64,000 bases of DNA from Valencia hispanica (GCA_963556495.2 OY747709.1:17750900-17814899); one strand, 5' to 3'. Positions 1 through 13,049 are shown, counted from the stretch's first letter. The notes: generated from the letters alone by a model not told the origin. A program made the numbers and translations.

Positions 1-537
<537 letters not shown>

Positions 538-1566
538 TCATATATTTAAAATAGAGTTGAATTTAACCTCAGTTTTTAGATCGGAGGAGATTAATGGGGA
601 CCAAAGCTAGCTATGATGTTAATAAGTTGAAACATCTAAAAATATTTGCTCTGGTCTTCCAATCTAGCACACATTTGCTTTCTTTTCATTTGTGTCTGTG
701 TGAGTCCATTTGTTTTAGGATTATAGAAAGAATTATTTGGATTAGCAGTGCAAATAAGAAGAAAAGATGAGTAAATGATGGAAATATCTGTGGAAATTGG
801 AGGTGGTTTTAATGAATAAATGGTGCTCTGAGAAAGTCCCTCATTCTGAATCACCTTTCTGAGCTCCCATGAACAAAATAAAAACTTTCATGAATCTGAA
901 AAGTGTTTTAAATAATCTCTGTTCAGTTAAATATTATCTAATTGTTATTTCAACAGTGAAATTATTTTAGATTTTGAACCAGAGATCCTTAAATGCAATC
1001 CAGATTCCTTAGACAAGACATAAATAGGCCCTGTATTAGTGCCTAATTTAAGCCATAAAATTACCAATCTTTGTGTCCTTAGCCAGCCAAAGTATATTCA
1101 ATACAGATCACGGTGTTTGCATGCTGCACATAACAGGGGGCAATTTCCCATTGAAAGTACATACAAATAAGCAATAGAAATCTTATTTGAGGTGCATTTC
1201 ACAGACTGCTAACAGTGCCCTTCCTAGGCTGTGCTGCCCTGGGCAGTGAGCCATATCTTTTACATCATTTACAGATTACAGCAAACTTTTATCAAACATT
1301 TCTGTTATAAAAGCTTTGTTTAAAGGACGTTACAACATGATGTCCATGTCCTTCATGGACACCCTAAACATTAAATGAAACAAACCACAAAACCACAGTT
1401 TCTTTCATAAAACTCAAATTAATTCATGCAGATTTTTCAGAAAATAATGGTCATACAATAATAATTCTGTTCAACTTAAATGTAGCTCTTGGCTTGTGTT
1501 TGGTTCAGTTGAGTTCAGTTAAATAGAAATAAATACATAAATCAAAATAATGAGGGAAAAAATGCT
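538..1566. other. Unassigned AT-rich noncoding DNA
   Basis: I find no coding or repeat signature here. A small minus-strand open frame near 636-854 has no recognisable motif. Confidence 0.45.
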
Positions 1567-1810
1567 TAGGTCATCCCGAGCTGTCTCTGTAGTTATGCAG
1601 CTATAAGTTTAGACTGTTGGAGTACAGACTGACCACTTTTCTTCACTTTGCTAGTTTTCTCTTCTACTACTCTCCAGTTGTATTTTTTATTTTATTTATT
1701 TGCTGTTATTTTGACTGTTAACTTCTCAGTGTTTTTCTCTCCATATGAGCTACACCTGGTCTGGCATCCTGCTTAGCTGCAATTTCCTGAATTGAATTGA
1801 ATTATTAAAA
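1567..1810 (+). mobile_element. L2-type LINE 3'-UTR fragment
   Basis: The segment is a diverged copy of the 3' UTR of the L2 element at 4358-5415. It matches that copy around 4705-4930 in order: the 'GAGCTGTCTCTGTAGTTATG' block, the 'TCTCCAGTTGTATT' block, and the 'CACCTGGTCTGGCATCCTGC' block. It then jumps directly to a TGAATTGAATTGAATT tail, so most of the distal UTR is deleted. It carries no coding sequence. Orientation is plus. Confidence 0.75.
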
Positions 1811-2034
1811 AATAAGGTCATGTACTCAGATTAGAATGTGCAACTGAGTAGGATAATTTAAAAACAATGAATATTTAGAGAACGTTCATGTGTGGTTGTG
1901 TAATAAAAAGTAAAAAAGTTAAACGTAATATTTAGAAGAAGTTAATAGAATATAAACTGAGAAAAAACAGATTTGCAAATAGCAGCCGCAGAAATTTTAA
2001 CTAAATTAGTCAAATAGTTCAAATTACTGCAGGG

Positions 2035-3240
2035 GTGTAAACATTATTGAGTTTTTTTAAAGCCATTCTGGTTGTAGAGTCTAAGAGTTGCAAGGAGGAA
2101 GGACCTGCAAAAACGCTCCTTCATGCACCTAGGATGCAGCAGTCTGTCAATGAAGGAGCTCTGCAGCTCAGCAACAGTTTCATGCATGGGGTGGAAGACA
2201 CTGTCCATCAGTGATGTTATTTTGGACAGAGTCCTTCTGTCTCCCACCACCTGCACTGGATCCAGGGGGCATCCTAGAACAGAGCTGGCCTTCCTAATGA
2301 GCTTATCCCACCTCTTCCTCTTAGCTGTCGATAAGATGGCTGATTCCACAACAGAGTCAAAGAAGGTCTTTAGGAGCGCTCCCTGGACTCCAAAAGACCT
2401 CAGCCTCCTCAGCAGGTAGAATCTGCTCTGAGCCTTCCTGTAAAAGCATCAGTTTTGTGGCTCCAGTTCAGTTTATTGTTTAGGTGAACACCCAGGTACT
2501 TATAAGAGTCCACTGTCTCGATGTCCACTCCCTGGATGTTCACCGGTGCCCTTGTGGTTCGTCTGCGCCTGCGGAAATTCACCACCAACTCCTTGGTTTT
2601 CCCCGCGTTGATCAGGAGGTGGTTCTGCTGGCATCAGTCCACAAAGTCCTGAGTCCACTGTCTGTACTCTGAGTCATCCTAACCTGTGATGAAGCCGACA
2701 CTGGCAGAGTCATCAGAGCACTTCTGAAGGTGGCAGCGTGGGGAGTTGATGGAGAATTCTGCACTGTAGAGAGTGAAGAGGAACGGTGCCAGAACAGTTC
2801 CCTGTGGGGCTCTTGTACTGCAGACCAGCCAATCACAGACACAGCCCTTTGTCCTCACACACAGTGGGCTTCCTGTGACATAGTCCAGTATTCACTTGGA
2901 CATGTGGTGGTCCACTCCTGACAGCTCCAACTTCTCCCTTAGAAGTACCGGCTGGATGGTGTTGAAAGCACTGCAGAAATCAAAGAACATTATCCTCACA
3001 GTGCTTCCAGGCTTCTCCAGGTGAGTCAGAGCTCGGTGCAGGAGGTAGATGATGGCATCCTCCACCCCGATGCCAGGCTGGTAGGCAAACTGCAGCAGAT
3101 CCAATGAACACCTCACCAGGGTCCTGAAGATGGTTGAGAACCAACCTCTGGAGGGTATTCATCAGATGTGAGGTCAGTGCTACAGGCCTGTAACTGCTGA
3201 GGCCCTTCGGATGTGGAGTCTTTGGTACTGGTACCAAAAA
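2035..3240 (-). pseudogene. Rex1-like (CR1-group) non-LTR retrotransposon, 5'-truncated RT remnant
   Basis: Read on the minus strand from 3240 downwards, broken frames follow the order of a fish Rex1/CR1-type reverse transcriptase. The order is 'VPVPKTPHPKGLSSYRPVAL' (fingers), 'LQFAYQPGIGVEDAIIYLLH', 'MFFDFCSAFNTIQP' (palm motif with catalytic Asp), 'APQGTVLAPFLFTLY', 'SDDSA' (active-site DD pair), 'KTKELVVNFRRR', 'YKYLGVHLNNKL', and a C-terminal tail 'DRLLHPRCMKERFCRSFL'. Several frameshifts and stops separate these blocks, so it is dead. The endonuclease and N-terminal part are missing, which is normal 5' truncation. The 3' end lies near 2035. Family assignment (Rex1) comes from motif resemblance; the CR1-group RT call is firmer than the exact family. 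Confidence 0.85.
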
Positions 3241-3306
3241 AGTGCCTTGAGATGACATCTGTTGTAAATTGGCACTATATAAATAAACTGGAATTGAATT
3301 GAAATT
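3241..3306 (+). mobile_element. L2-type LINE 3' tail, about 65 bp
   Basis: The segment carries the conserved 3' terminus seen at the end of the L2 copy at 5340-5415: 'GTGCCTTGAGATGACATCTG', then 'ATATAAATAAACTGGAATTG' and GAATT repeats. Only the tail remains, so this is an extreme 5' truncation. It abuts the truncated 5' end of the opposite-strand Rex1-like copy, which makes a head-to-head junction at about 3240. Confidence 0.8.
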
Positions 3307-4357
3307 ATTTTCAGTTCCATTTATCTATGTGATTCATCCAGACTTCTTGCTTTATCTGAAATTTGCAGTTGAAACTTATGTTTTAATGCCACCTAATCCA
3401 GCTCTCTCAAAGACAAGTTTTGATTAAATCCCACAATCCAAGAGCAAAACACTTGACATGCTGCATCTGTGTTTGATGTGGGATTGCATGACAGCAGTCA
3501 TGTGTTTTTCCTTTGCCCTCTACTGCTCAATGAAAGACAAGGGTGATTTCTTTTAAATCTGTAAATCTTCAAAAGTATTTATTGGTTCTTCATGAAAACC
3601 CTCAGCAAAAGCCTTAGACATCATTCAAGCTAGCTCTCTGACTGGTCTGTTTGATATTCAACAGTATTAAGACCTACTTTGTTGTCCTTCTGTTCCGATA
3701 AGTTTTAGACATTATTTTGTATCTTGTTTCTTTATTGGATCAAAAAGGTTCTCTTATGTCCATTGTGTAGGATCTACCCTCCATTCATAACATGGAAGTC
3801 ACCCTGTGGTTTGTATCTTCCTCCAACCTAGAAGAAGATTTCACAGGCAGTCAAGACGAAAAACAAAACAAACAAAAAACTAGATTCTGTGTCATTTTGG
3901 TGCCGGTAAAAGTAAAAAAATTTTAAACGTTGAGATTAAATTAATTTGCTTCAATTGATATAGAGTTAATGTCCAGATGCTAACTGGCTGCGGACGACAC
4001 ACTGATTAAAATCACAGAAACACTGGTTATTTTCATATTTTACAGACAGAGTCCCGCCGGCTCGACCTTTTGGCTGTTTTCATGAGACTTCCCAGCTTCT
4101 GATCAATACAACTGCTGTCCTGCTGAGGATTGGGCTCAGTGTTCAGAATGCTTTATTTCTGTCACAGCTACTTCTGCTATTATTGAGGCACCATCGTCAG
4201 AGATGAGAGACTGTGCCTAACCGTTTGATTTATTGTGTGAAATGTGAAAACTTTACTCCTTCACAACTAAAATCATACCAAAGACAAGGTACATGATTTA
4301 ACTTTTAAATATCCTGCAAACTGTTGGCATGAATCTATTTATTTTTTCACAAGAGAG
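3307..4357. other. Unassigned noncoding DNA
   Basis: I see no recognisable gene or element. The stretch lies between two L2 3' ends. It contains only short A-rich runs, for example near 3858-3880. Confidence 0.4.
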
Positions 4358-5415
4358 ATCACATTTCTCCTGTTTTAGCTTCCCTTCATTGGCTCCCTGT
4401 TCAATCCAGAATAGAATTTAAGATCCTTCTTCTTACACACAAAGCCCTTAATAATCAAGCTCCATCATACATCAGAGATCTAATTGTTCCTTATGTTCCT
4501 AACAGAGCACTTCGCTCTCAGACTGCAGGTTTACTTGTAATTCCTAGGATTTCTAAAAGTAGAATGGGAGGCAGATCTTTTAGTTATCAGGCTCCTCTCC
4601 TGTGGAACCAGCTCCCAGCTTTAGTCCGTGAGGCAGACACTCTGTTTACTTTTAAGGCCAGGCTTAAAACTTTCCTTTTTGATAAAGCTTATAGTTAGAG
4701 TGGCTAAGGTCATCCTGAGCTAGCTCTGTAGTTATAGTTATGCTGCTATAGGCTTAGACTGCTGGAGGACAGACTTACCATTTTTCTTCACTCTGCTACT
4801 TCCTTTTCTACATCTACTCTCCAGTTGTATTACAGTACATTCTGCTATTTCGACTGTTAACTTTGTTTTCTCTCAGTGTTTTTCTCTCCATAGAAGATAT
4901 ACCTGGTCTGGTATCCTGCTTGGCTGGAATGCCCTGTTGGACGGGGGGCATCGACTGGGATGATCCTCCCAGTGGCTGAACATCCACTGTGTCCTGTTAT
5001 CAACTTTTTACTTTCTGTAACATAGAAAGTTCTCTTATATCAGATCTTCTGTTCCTTCTGTGTCTCTGCTCTGTCTTCTCAAACCCCCAGACGGTCGTGG
5101 CAGATGGCCGCTCCTACTGAGCCTGGTTCTGTTGGAGGTTTCTTCTTGTTAAAGGGGGGTTTTCCTCTCCACTGTCGCTACATGCTTGCTTAGTATGAGG
5201 GATTGCTGAAGGATTGCTGTGGTTGGAAAGTCTGCCCAACCTCACGCCAATGACTGACACAATCTGCTGGGATTCCTAAAATAGGAAACTTTTTAACTGA
5301 TTGGAATGTTTGTATAAATGTATTGAAATGACTTCTTGTTAAGTGCCTTGAGATGACATCTGTTGTGAATTGGCGCTATATAAATAAACTAAATTGAAAC
5401 TGAATTGAATTTATT
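4358..5415 (+). mobile_element. L2-type LINE, 5'-truncated copy with complete 3' UTR
   Basis: The copy starts inside the C-terminal part of ORF2 (4360-4698) and continues through a roughly 700-bp 3' UTR to the terminal GAATT repeats. The UTR has the blocks that recur elsewhere in this window: near 1567-1810, and reverse-complemented at 26796-26941 and 57045-57800. The end is the teleost L2 signature 'AAGTGCCTTGAGATGACATC' followed by 'TATATAAATAAACTAAATTG'. The endonuclease and catalytic RT domain are absent, so it could not move by itself. This copy serves as the local reference for the L2 3' fragments. Confidence 0.88.
4360..4698 (+). pseudogene. L2 ORF2 C-terminal fragment
   Basis: An uninterrupted frame of 112 codons without a start codon encodes the C-terminal tail of an L2/Jockey-type ORF2 protein. 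Visible blocks are 'SLHWLPVQSRIEFKILLLTH', 'ALRSQTAGLLVIPRIS', 'GGRSFSYQAPLLWNQLP' and 'FKARLKTFLFDKAYS' before a TAG stop. This tail lies downstream of the catalytic palm, so no active-site residues are present. The frame is intact over the whole fragment, which suggests a fairly recent insertion compared with the copy at 13681-16318. It has no start codon and is not expected to be expressed. Confidence 0.85.
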
Positions 5416-5489
5416 CCAAATTAAGATGATTTTACATTAACCCTCCTGTTCTGTAACTGTTTTTAGCTTGCAAAAATATTTCCTCCATG

Positions 5490-6407
5490 GAATTATTATT
5501 TTTTTTACATTTTGTCACATAAAAAACACAAACCTTCATATTTTGGTGACTTTAATTGGGAATTTATGTGAGAGAAGCTTATAATTGTGAAGATGAATGA
5601 CTAGTGTATATGGCAATTAAAAAAACAACAAAAAAACCACAAAAAAAACAACTGAAAAATGTATTGTCTATATGCACTTGCTCCCTTTAAACTAATATTC
5701 CTAAATAAATTCCAGTGCAGCAAGCATGTCCAAGGTGCTCTGTTCAGATAAAATATTTTGGGTAGCATAAAAATAACTCCGCACATCCCCCTGAACCATT
5801 CTCAGAGTGAAGCTTTGTTTTGGAAACATTACACTTTTCTTCAGTAAGGACAGGGAAGCTTGTCAAAGTCGAGGGGAAGAGGGTACGAGACCTTGAAGAA
5901 AATCAGTTAGAGGCTTCAGGATAGTGACCAAAAAAATAGTCAGAGCTGTAAAAAAAAAGTTAGGATCAAAGGATATTCATGAATTAGAAAGATCTAGTGA
6001 AAGTCCAGAGCTGAATTCAAATGGGAATCGTTGGAAAGACTTAAAAATGTACCTACACTGAGGATTTCCATCCAATCTACCTGACTTTGAGTTATTTAAC
6101 ACAGAGGAACATAAAAAATCTCAGTAACTAATTTTGACATAACCCAGAAGACTTTAGTAGCTTTGATTGCAGCTAATGTTTGCCTCTGGGGAGTGTTTTG
6201 TCAGGGTTGATTACAAATCGACACAATATGATAAGTTTTGAAAGAAATTAAAACCATTTATAATTTTATTTCACTTCACAATTAGGAACTGATATATTTC
6301 TGCATATTATATAGAAGTTAAAATAAATAAAGCTTAAACATTTATGGTTGTTAAATGACAAAGTATAAAAGTTCAAGAGGTATGAGTACTTTTACATGCC
6401 ACTGTAA
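5490..6407 (+). mobile_element. Tc1-like DNA transposon remnant with both ends
   Basis: The left part (about 5500-5620) and the right part (about 6245-6405, ending 'TACTTTTACATGCCACTGTA') are diverged inverted terminal repeats of a Tc1-type element. Between them are plus-strand remnants of the transposase 3' half: the segment before the second catalytic Asp (about 5890-5925), the 'AGTCCAGAGCTGAATTCAAA' block (about 6002-6022), and 'CCATCCAATCTACCTGACTT' (about 6070). Much of the 5' half of the transposase is deleted and no long frame survives. Family-level assignment to Tc1/mariner is firm; the subfamily is not. Confidence 0.8.
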
Positions 6408-7189
6408 CTTTACAAACTACTTTGAAAAATCAAACATTATTTAATTAAGGTGTATGAGTCCATTTGGACCTTAGAATAAAAAACCTATGCATTGTTTAAG
6501 AAACTTTTTTGAAAATAAAGCACTTATAGGACATGGTAGAGGATTTTTAATTGCGAAAGAGATTTGCAGTGTCATCTGAAGAACATAACTTTTGTAGAAT
6601 TAAAGCGAGCTTGTACAGGCAATTAACTTAAGCTCTGCTGTTGCTTCACATGTGGTCTTTCTCAGACTCAGCTGTACATATCAAACATACCCATATGTAT
6701 GTATGTATGTATTTGAGCTGCAAAAATTTACAGTTGCGTTCTGCATTTCATGTTCTCTCCTGCCCTCCCGCTGCTGCTGCTTTTCTGCCTTCTGCTGAGT
6801 TCTCTTCAGCACCTCAACCACCCCGCCACCCCTCTGGGGCTCCGAGGTCAGAGACCCTCTCTTCACTTCCTGACATGTGGATGACACTTTCAGGGTGTAC
6901 AGATGTGCTCATCACTCCTTGACATGTTGAGCAGTAGGACAGCATGGAGTGATGAGATTGGGGCTAGGATGCCAACTTATTGTATATTGGCCCACAGAGA
7001 TGTATTTAAACATGTGTTGTACAATAGATACAAAAATCTGTTTTAGAGTCATTTCATGTATTAAGAGAACAAAGCTATCCATTGCAACCCGGCCATATGT
7101 AAAAAAAGAAAAAAGAGAAAAGGAATTTCTTCATTAAATAATGAAATACCTGCGATTAACCATATTTATCGGCAGCTGTGTTATCATTC
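6408..7189. other. Unassigned noncoding DNA with short (GTAT)n
   Basis: I recognise no gene. A short (GTAT)n tract lies at about 6696-6712. A moderately C/T-rich patch at 6750-6860 gives overlapping open frames on both strands, without a domain. Confidence 0.4.
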
Positions 7190-8465
7190 ACCAGCCTCAG
7201 CCAGATATTACTGCTAAAAGAACTAGAGAGTAAAGAAATCTCTTAAATAGAGCTTGTCTAAATCATAAAGTATTTATAGGCCAAAATGTCTTGCAAAGCA
7301 ACTGATCATCCCCTGGAAAACAGAAATCAAACAACAGATTAGAACCAAGCTCAGTGACATCTATCAGTCAAGAAATGGTTACAGAGGTATTTCAAAGGCT
7401 TTGGGGGTTCACAAATGTAGAAAACATGGAACTCTTTTGTACTATCCTTGGAGTGACCACCTTATCAAAATTACTTCAGGACCATCTCAATGATTCATTC
7501 AAGAGTCATGTCAAATCAAATGTATTCATAAAGCAGCTGACCAGCTGACCAAAGTGTTGTATGGAAAAATTAAGACACACACAAAAATGCAACAAACAAA
7601 TAGCTAACATGGAATAAAACTGGGGAAAAGTGCAATATAAATTCTAGAACTACAATATAAAAATACCAAAAAACTGTCACCACATCCTATAACAACATGG
7701 ATCTCAGTCGCCCAAAGCTAAATTCATATAATGGGCTTTCAGCTGGAAATTTTAAATTCTTATAGAGGTGGATTGTCTCACCACAAGAGGAAGTCTGTTC
7801 CATAACTTAGGAGCAGCAAACATAAAAGCACGCTCCCCACAGGAGTTGTAGTTTGCTTTAGCAATCCGCAAAAGAAGATGGCCAGCAGAACTCACAAAAG
7901 AACTCTGAACAACATATAAAGCACTGGAGGCCTCATTTGCCTCAGTTAAGGTCAGTGTTCATGATTCAACAAAAAGAAAGAAATCTTTTGGAAGGCATGC
8001 TTTACTCTTACTTTAAATTAACACAACATATAAAGAATGTCATAGTCAAAGTCAAACATGGTGTTGGTATTCTAATGGTCTGGGAATGCTTTGCTGCTTT
8101 AGGACCAGGGCAACTTTGTTTCGTTGATGGAAGCATGTGTTCTACTCCCTAGGAGAGAACCCTCAAAGAGAATATCTGGTCATCAGATGGTGGTCTTAAG
8201 CTAACGCTGACATGGGTTATCCAGCAAGACAATAATCTGAAGCACACCAGCAAGTCTGCATAGGTAGATAGACTTGTTGCAAGTTCTTCCAAGCGCTTGT
8301 TGCTAGTGGTGGTTTCGTAAGACATGAAATAATCATTTGAAGATTGCTTGCTGCATTTACTCAGCTCATCTTTCTGATTATGAAATTTGTTTTGGGGATC
8401 TGAAACATTAAATATGAAAGTAATATAAAAAGAAAAAAAACTAATTACAAGCAAATAACAATTTT
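7190..8465 (+). mobile_element. Tc1-like DNA transposon remnant, interrupted by an L2 fragment
   Basis: Plus-strand remnants of a Tc1 transposase gene occur in the correct order. The N-terminal DNA-binding part is at about 7330-7500 ('AAGCTCAGTGACATCTATCA'). The linker resumes at about 7930 ('GCCTCATTTGCCTCAGTTAA'). The catalytic region follows at about 8060-8260 (GTGTTGGTATTCTAATGGTC, then a CAGCAAGACAATAATCTGAA block encoding Q-Q-D-N-N, the second Asp of DDE). All frames are broken. The interval 7510-7890 does not belong to it and is a minus-strand L2 piece. Sequence after 8260 appears to be decayed right-end DNA. Confidence 0.75.
7510..7890 (-). mobile_element. L2/CR1-type LINE 3' fragment nested in a Tc1 remnant
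   Basis: On the minus strand, 7880-7730 encodes a degraded ORF2 C-terminal tail with 'ERAFMFAAPKLWNRLPLVVR'. This is the same domain type as 'GGRSFSYQAPLLWNQLP' in the 4360-4698 copy. It is followed by UTR-like DNA and a terminal AAATTTGATTTGA-like tail near 7515. The Tc1 transposase remnant is continuous across it, so the LINE inserted into an already present Tc1. Junctions are accurate only to about 10 bp. Confidence 0.65.
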
Positions 8466-9944
8466 AAATCATTAAAAAAAAAATATATATATCTGTATAG
8501 GGGCCAGTAGTTTCACAGCATGGTATATAGCTTTAAGGAAATGTTAACATGATTGAGATTTAAGGCTTCTATCATCCAAGAAATACTGTAAGCTCCAGTG
8601 AAAGTGTTGTTGCAAAGACATCAGTTTACAAAGGCATTCATAAAGGCCTCATCAGAGGCAGCTGGTGAGAACATTAATTACCAATCAGTTGATCCAAGCA
8701 GTTTGCAGGTGTTATGACCATCTTATCCGCTTAATGTCATCCACTTCCTCTCCCTCATCGCACTCATCGAATGTTGTTTAATTACCAGCCAACTGTAAAG
8801 ACTCAATGAACTATTAAATAACTTAATGATTTTGGCACTTTCCACCAAGGAGCTAGCATCCAGTGAAGCGCCTCCCTGCATATTTTATTTTCTGCTGGCA
8901 GAGGTGTGTCAGCTTTGTTCCATAGTACTCACACCAAACACTGTGATGAACTGCAGAGGCCATTCAGTTTGCCAAGAATCACAAACACTACTTTTGTCCA
9001 AGGTGAGCTCTTCAAGTGACCTTTAAAGCAAGTAAAATATTTTTATACTCATTTATCTAAGCAGGTACTCCATCCACTAAGCTTGGAATGGAATAACACC
9101 TTTAACCCAGTCCAGATGTGCTTTATCCCCACAACGTCTGGAACTGTTTATTTAACAGCTACTGTCAAGCATGCTATGTCGACATTTAAACAGTGGATAC
9201 TGCAGCTTAGCCTTTCCAAACATTGCTACCTTCAATCTCAAACAGCTTAAGTGGAGAACTGAACGTTGTAGATTATTAAAGGCGGCTAAAAGGCAGCTGT
9301 AAATCAGCTTCCACAGAAGGATGTCAGCCCAATCTACACAGTGGCCAAAAGGGAGCTTTCATTTCTCTAAAGACTCTTTTAGTGCTTATCGGCCCGCATC
9401 TCAGAAAGTTCATAGTAAGTGGTATATAGCTCACCGACTGTCCTGCCTGCCTGCATTACTTCCAACTGTCACTCAGTGCAAACACACGAACATGTCTTCA
9501 TAAATCATTCACACGTCTTACTGAGGTGTGTGGGCAGATGCACAAAGGTGTTAAAGCACTAATCTGCTTTTTTCTAGGCAATTAAACACAATAATCCAAA
9601 CATCACATTGGCTGAAGTTGCATACAACATAGATATCTTGAAAAAAAAAGACTTTTTATTGTTAGAGGGCTGAATAATTAAGGGAAATTTGCTACTTTTT
9701 CATGCTGTATTTGTTCACCATTTTATAGATAAACTACTAAATACATGCTCTACCTTGAATAACAAGCTTGGTAAAATTAATAATGCCTAAACAACTCATC
9801 TTCATGAAGACTATATTAAACCTCGTTTGTAATTGTTACTTTTTATCACAGTTCAAGATGTACAGTTATGCCAGAAATTATCCATGCTTACAGTATTTAA
9901 ATTAAAAGTACAATTTTTGTTTTTGCCTAACACATTTTTTCTGA
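8466..9944. other. Unassigned AT-rich noncoding DNA
   Basis: No coding region or repeat family could be recognised. Open frames at 8826-9026 and 9321-9503 are short and lack motifs. Confidence 0.4.
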
Positions 9945-10185
9945 CTGCAAATCACATAAATGTTTTGGAATGGCCCAGCCAGAGTCCTTGAATCCGATAG
10001 AGGGTAATTGAGGGAGCTAAAGATTAGGATGATGGCAGGGAGGCCTTTAAATCTCAAAGACTTGGAGCTCATCACCAAAGACAAATCGTCAAAATACCAG
10101 TGGAATCATCACATATAAGAAAAGCTTGTTTACTTGAAATAATTTTTCACTGACTATTCATAAGGGCATAAAAATGTTTAGATAT
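9945..10185 (+). mobile_element. Tc1-like transposase C-terminal fragment
   Basis: The plus strand carries a run typical of the region just before and after the catalytic Glu of a Tc1-like transposase. It includes 'GAATGGCCCAGCCAGAGTCC' and 'AAGACTTGGAGCTCATCACC', then 'AAAATACCAGTGGAATCATC'. Codon fit is preserved in places but no open frame spans it. Only about 200 bp remain. Terminal repeats are not clear, so the limits are approximate. Confidence 0.6.
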
Positions 10186-13049
10186 ACTTTTTCTGCTTAC
10201 ATCTAAATAAAAACAAATACATTTTTTGCTTTGAAACAACGCACCTTTGTACATTGTCTGTTTTGAGAATCAGACACATTTTCACATCGCATGTTTCATA
10301 GTGGGACTGAGTGAGTTAGAATACAGGTAAAATGTCTGAAATCCAAACCTGCATTAGGCAGGCAAAAAACAGCAACAAAAATGTTTTGCTTTCAAAAGGG
10401 TTGCATTCTGTGGGGTTTTATTTTAAGTAACCCTTCAATTGTTTTGTAAACTAAATAAAATAGTTTTGGCGTATAGATATAATAAAATAATGTAATCAAA
10501 TTAAGTCTAAGCAATAGAATCTAACATCGTCTAATGGGACAGTTATGAATTATTTTAGATTAAGAAATGTTGTGGATATTCATTAAATAGAAAGTGTTCA
10601 TTTACAAATTTTTACAAATTGAAACATATATACCAGTATTATACCAGAATCATATCCTGCTTAAGAATATCTGTAAATCTTCACAATGAAGTATTCACAC
10701 CCCACACCAGAGCTGATATATTACCCTGAGCTCAGTAATAAGAGACTTGGTATTGAAAAGCACCAACGAGTGCTGGAGACATGGTTATTACATACTCAAA
10801 GAAAATTAGGTGTTTGTGTAAGAGAAAGCAAGAGACTGCTGGGGTCCAAAGAAAAGAAAATTACTCTTCAACATAACCATCCAAAACAGTAGTTAGGTTC
10901 TCAGAGTTGCAAAACATTCCTATAAACTAGCTGTTAAAGTAAAGTTGGAGAGAAAGCTTCTATGTGGAAAGTCGGAAAGTTTTTTTGGCACAATATTTGA
11001 TTAAAACAAATACTTCTACAATAATGTTGAGAAAAAAAATAACTAGATATAATCACAGGAGAACAGATACAGTAGCTCAGCCACTATGACAGTATTTTGT
11101 GACCTTTAAGCTGCCCTGAGACTGAGCCTGTAACCTGGACAGCTTTTCTGTTTTTGTTCTCCTTGCAAATGAGATTTATGTTTTTGAAGTGTCTTCATAT
11201 CATGCTTGGATTGTGTTGCCATGTCAATTGGTGTAGACAACTATCCATATGCCATTCAAATGAGAGATTCCAGAAGTCTTTACCTGGTATTATTTTAATA
11301 AAGTTGTTCCATTCAATAAATCAATGTGTCAACTGAATTTATATGACACATTAAACTAATAGAAAGTTGCAAAGCAGTTCTTCATAAGAAGGATTAAAGA
11401 CAACAAAAGTGATGAAACAGCTATTTAAAACACTGAAACCAAAAAGAAATAAATCCAAAAAGTATGTTTTATGTGAAAAACTAACTCCAAAGGCACTGTT
11501 TGTTCGACCTTAGTGTTTTAGATTAAACTTGCCAGGGTGAAGCATCCTATTGACATGTTTGGTGCCAGACCTTTTTAGAACCCTAAAGTCTTAAAATAAA
11601 TCCTTAACAGACAGGAAGTCAGAGGAAGTCCAACACAGCAGTTTGTCTTTGATTTGAAAATAAACTGTAGCTCTGAGAAAATACAAAGAAACTCAAGATT
11701 GGCAGCAAACTAACTGATAGAATGATATGCAAATTATAAAGGGTGCTGTTTAACTCAGTACAAAAAATGTCATTCTTTATACATACAACTCTCGGTTTAT
11801 TAATCTGAATTTACTTGGTTTATAGTTATTAATATTATTGATTGGGAAGCCTCTGACTTATGTCTGCAGGGAATTATTTGAAGTAGGTCAGTCATAGTGT
11901 GCCAAATCACTAACTTGATGAAAAAACAATTAAAATCAAGCCCAGAAGGCAGCAGGTTTGTTCAAACAAAGAGAACCATTTGGTACATTTACTTAGGAGG
12001 TATCCCACAGTTGTGCTTTCCACAGTGCTCAGAAAGCACGGAGCCAATAACATGCAGTTTTTGGAAATGAATAAATAGCTTGAGGACAGAAAGAAAACTT
12101 TGTCTCTGTCCCTTCAAAGAATTTCACTTCGTTATCCTCTTTTGCTGCCAACATTTACTAGTTGGCCAGACAAGATCACACAGAACCTTTAGCCTCTGAG
12201 TGACACAAGCAAAGGTGCACGTAATTTGAAGCTTGCATCAGATGGTTCACTGCATACAAATTTGGGATTACAGAAGCAGCATCCCTTCCCAACATCATTA
12301 TCTAAAGAAGTTCTGGTTGTGCCTGTGCACCCTCTTTCATCATCCTTCTAACTTGACTCCTAGCCTCTTGCCATTGTCATGCAAGAAGAGAGTGAAAAGT
12401 ATTGAAAACCTTGTTTTCAACAGATGCTGTGTGTGTTTCTGTTGAGTTTTTCCTAATTACCTCCCAAAGGAGCTTTAAGGCTGTCAGATAGAGAAAGAGA
12501 GGGGCAAAGGGAAGATTGCAGAAGGGAGGTGGCACAGGGAAACGGATGGGAAGAAAGACAGAATATCAATGGAAACAAGGTGACAGTGAAAGCAGAGTGA
12601 GAGATGGGAAAACAAAGGAAGGGGCAAAAAATTGAGCTTGCAAGAGATCCTTTACTTATACGTTTGTCACACTGACACTCTAGACCTCACAAAAGATGGA
12701 TGCTGATGCACATGCTAAGAGACTGCTCTTTACATCACATTGATTCCTTGATTTTCAAAATATAGATTTATTTTATATTCTGAATTGGCAAGTGATAGGG
12801 CCTTTTCATAATCCGTTATCTCCAATTGGCATAAAAGTTATGCAGACTGGAGAATCTAAACTGCATTTTTCAGAGATTTTAGTGACACTGAATAAAATGT
12901 TGCTTCAGACTTGAAATATTTTTAGTTTGCTGGTTAATCTACCTTTATTGAACTGCCTTGTTGCAGAAATGCGTGATACAAATTAACTTGACTTTATTGG
13001 ATTATGTTTTAATCTCTGGGAAAGCATACAATCTAGAGTTATCATCATA
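10186..13049. other. Unassigned AT-rich noncoding DNA
   Basis: I recognise nothing with confidence. The segment is a mix of AT-rich sequence with small purine-rich patches, for example 12480-12620. Short open frames at 10686-10892, 11154-11336, 12233-12445 and 12958-13158 show no domain signature. Confidence 0.4.

Noticed and set aside
6641..6922. Open frames on both strands near 6.7-6.9 kb
   Set aside because: Both are short, overlap each other and have no motif; they arise from a C/T-rich patch.
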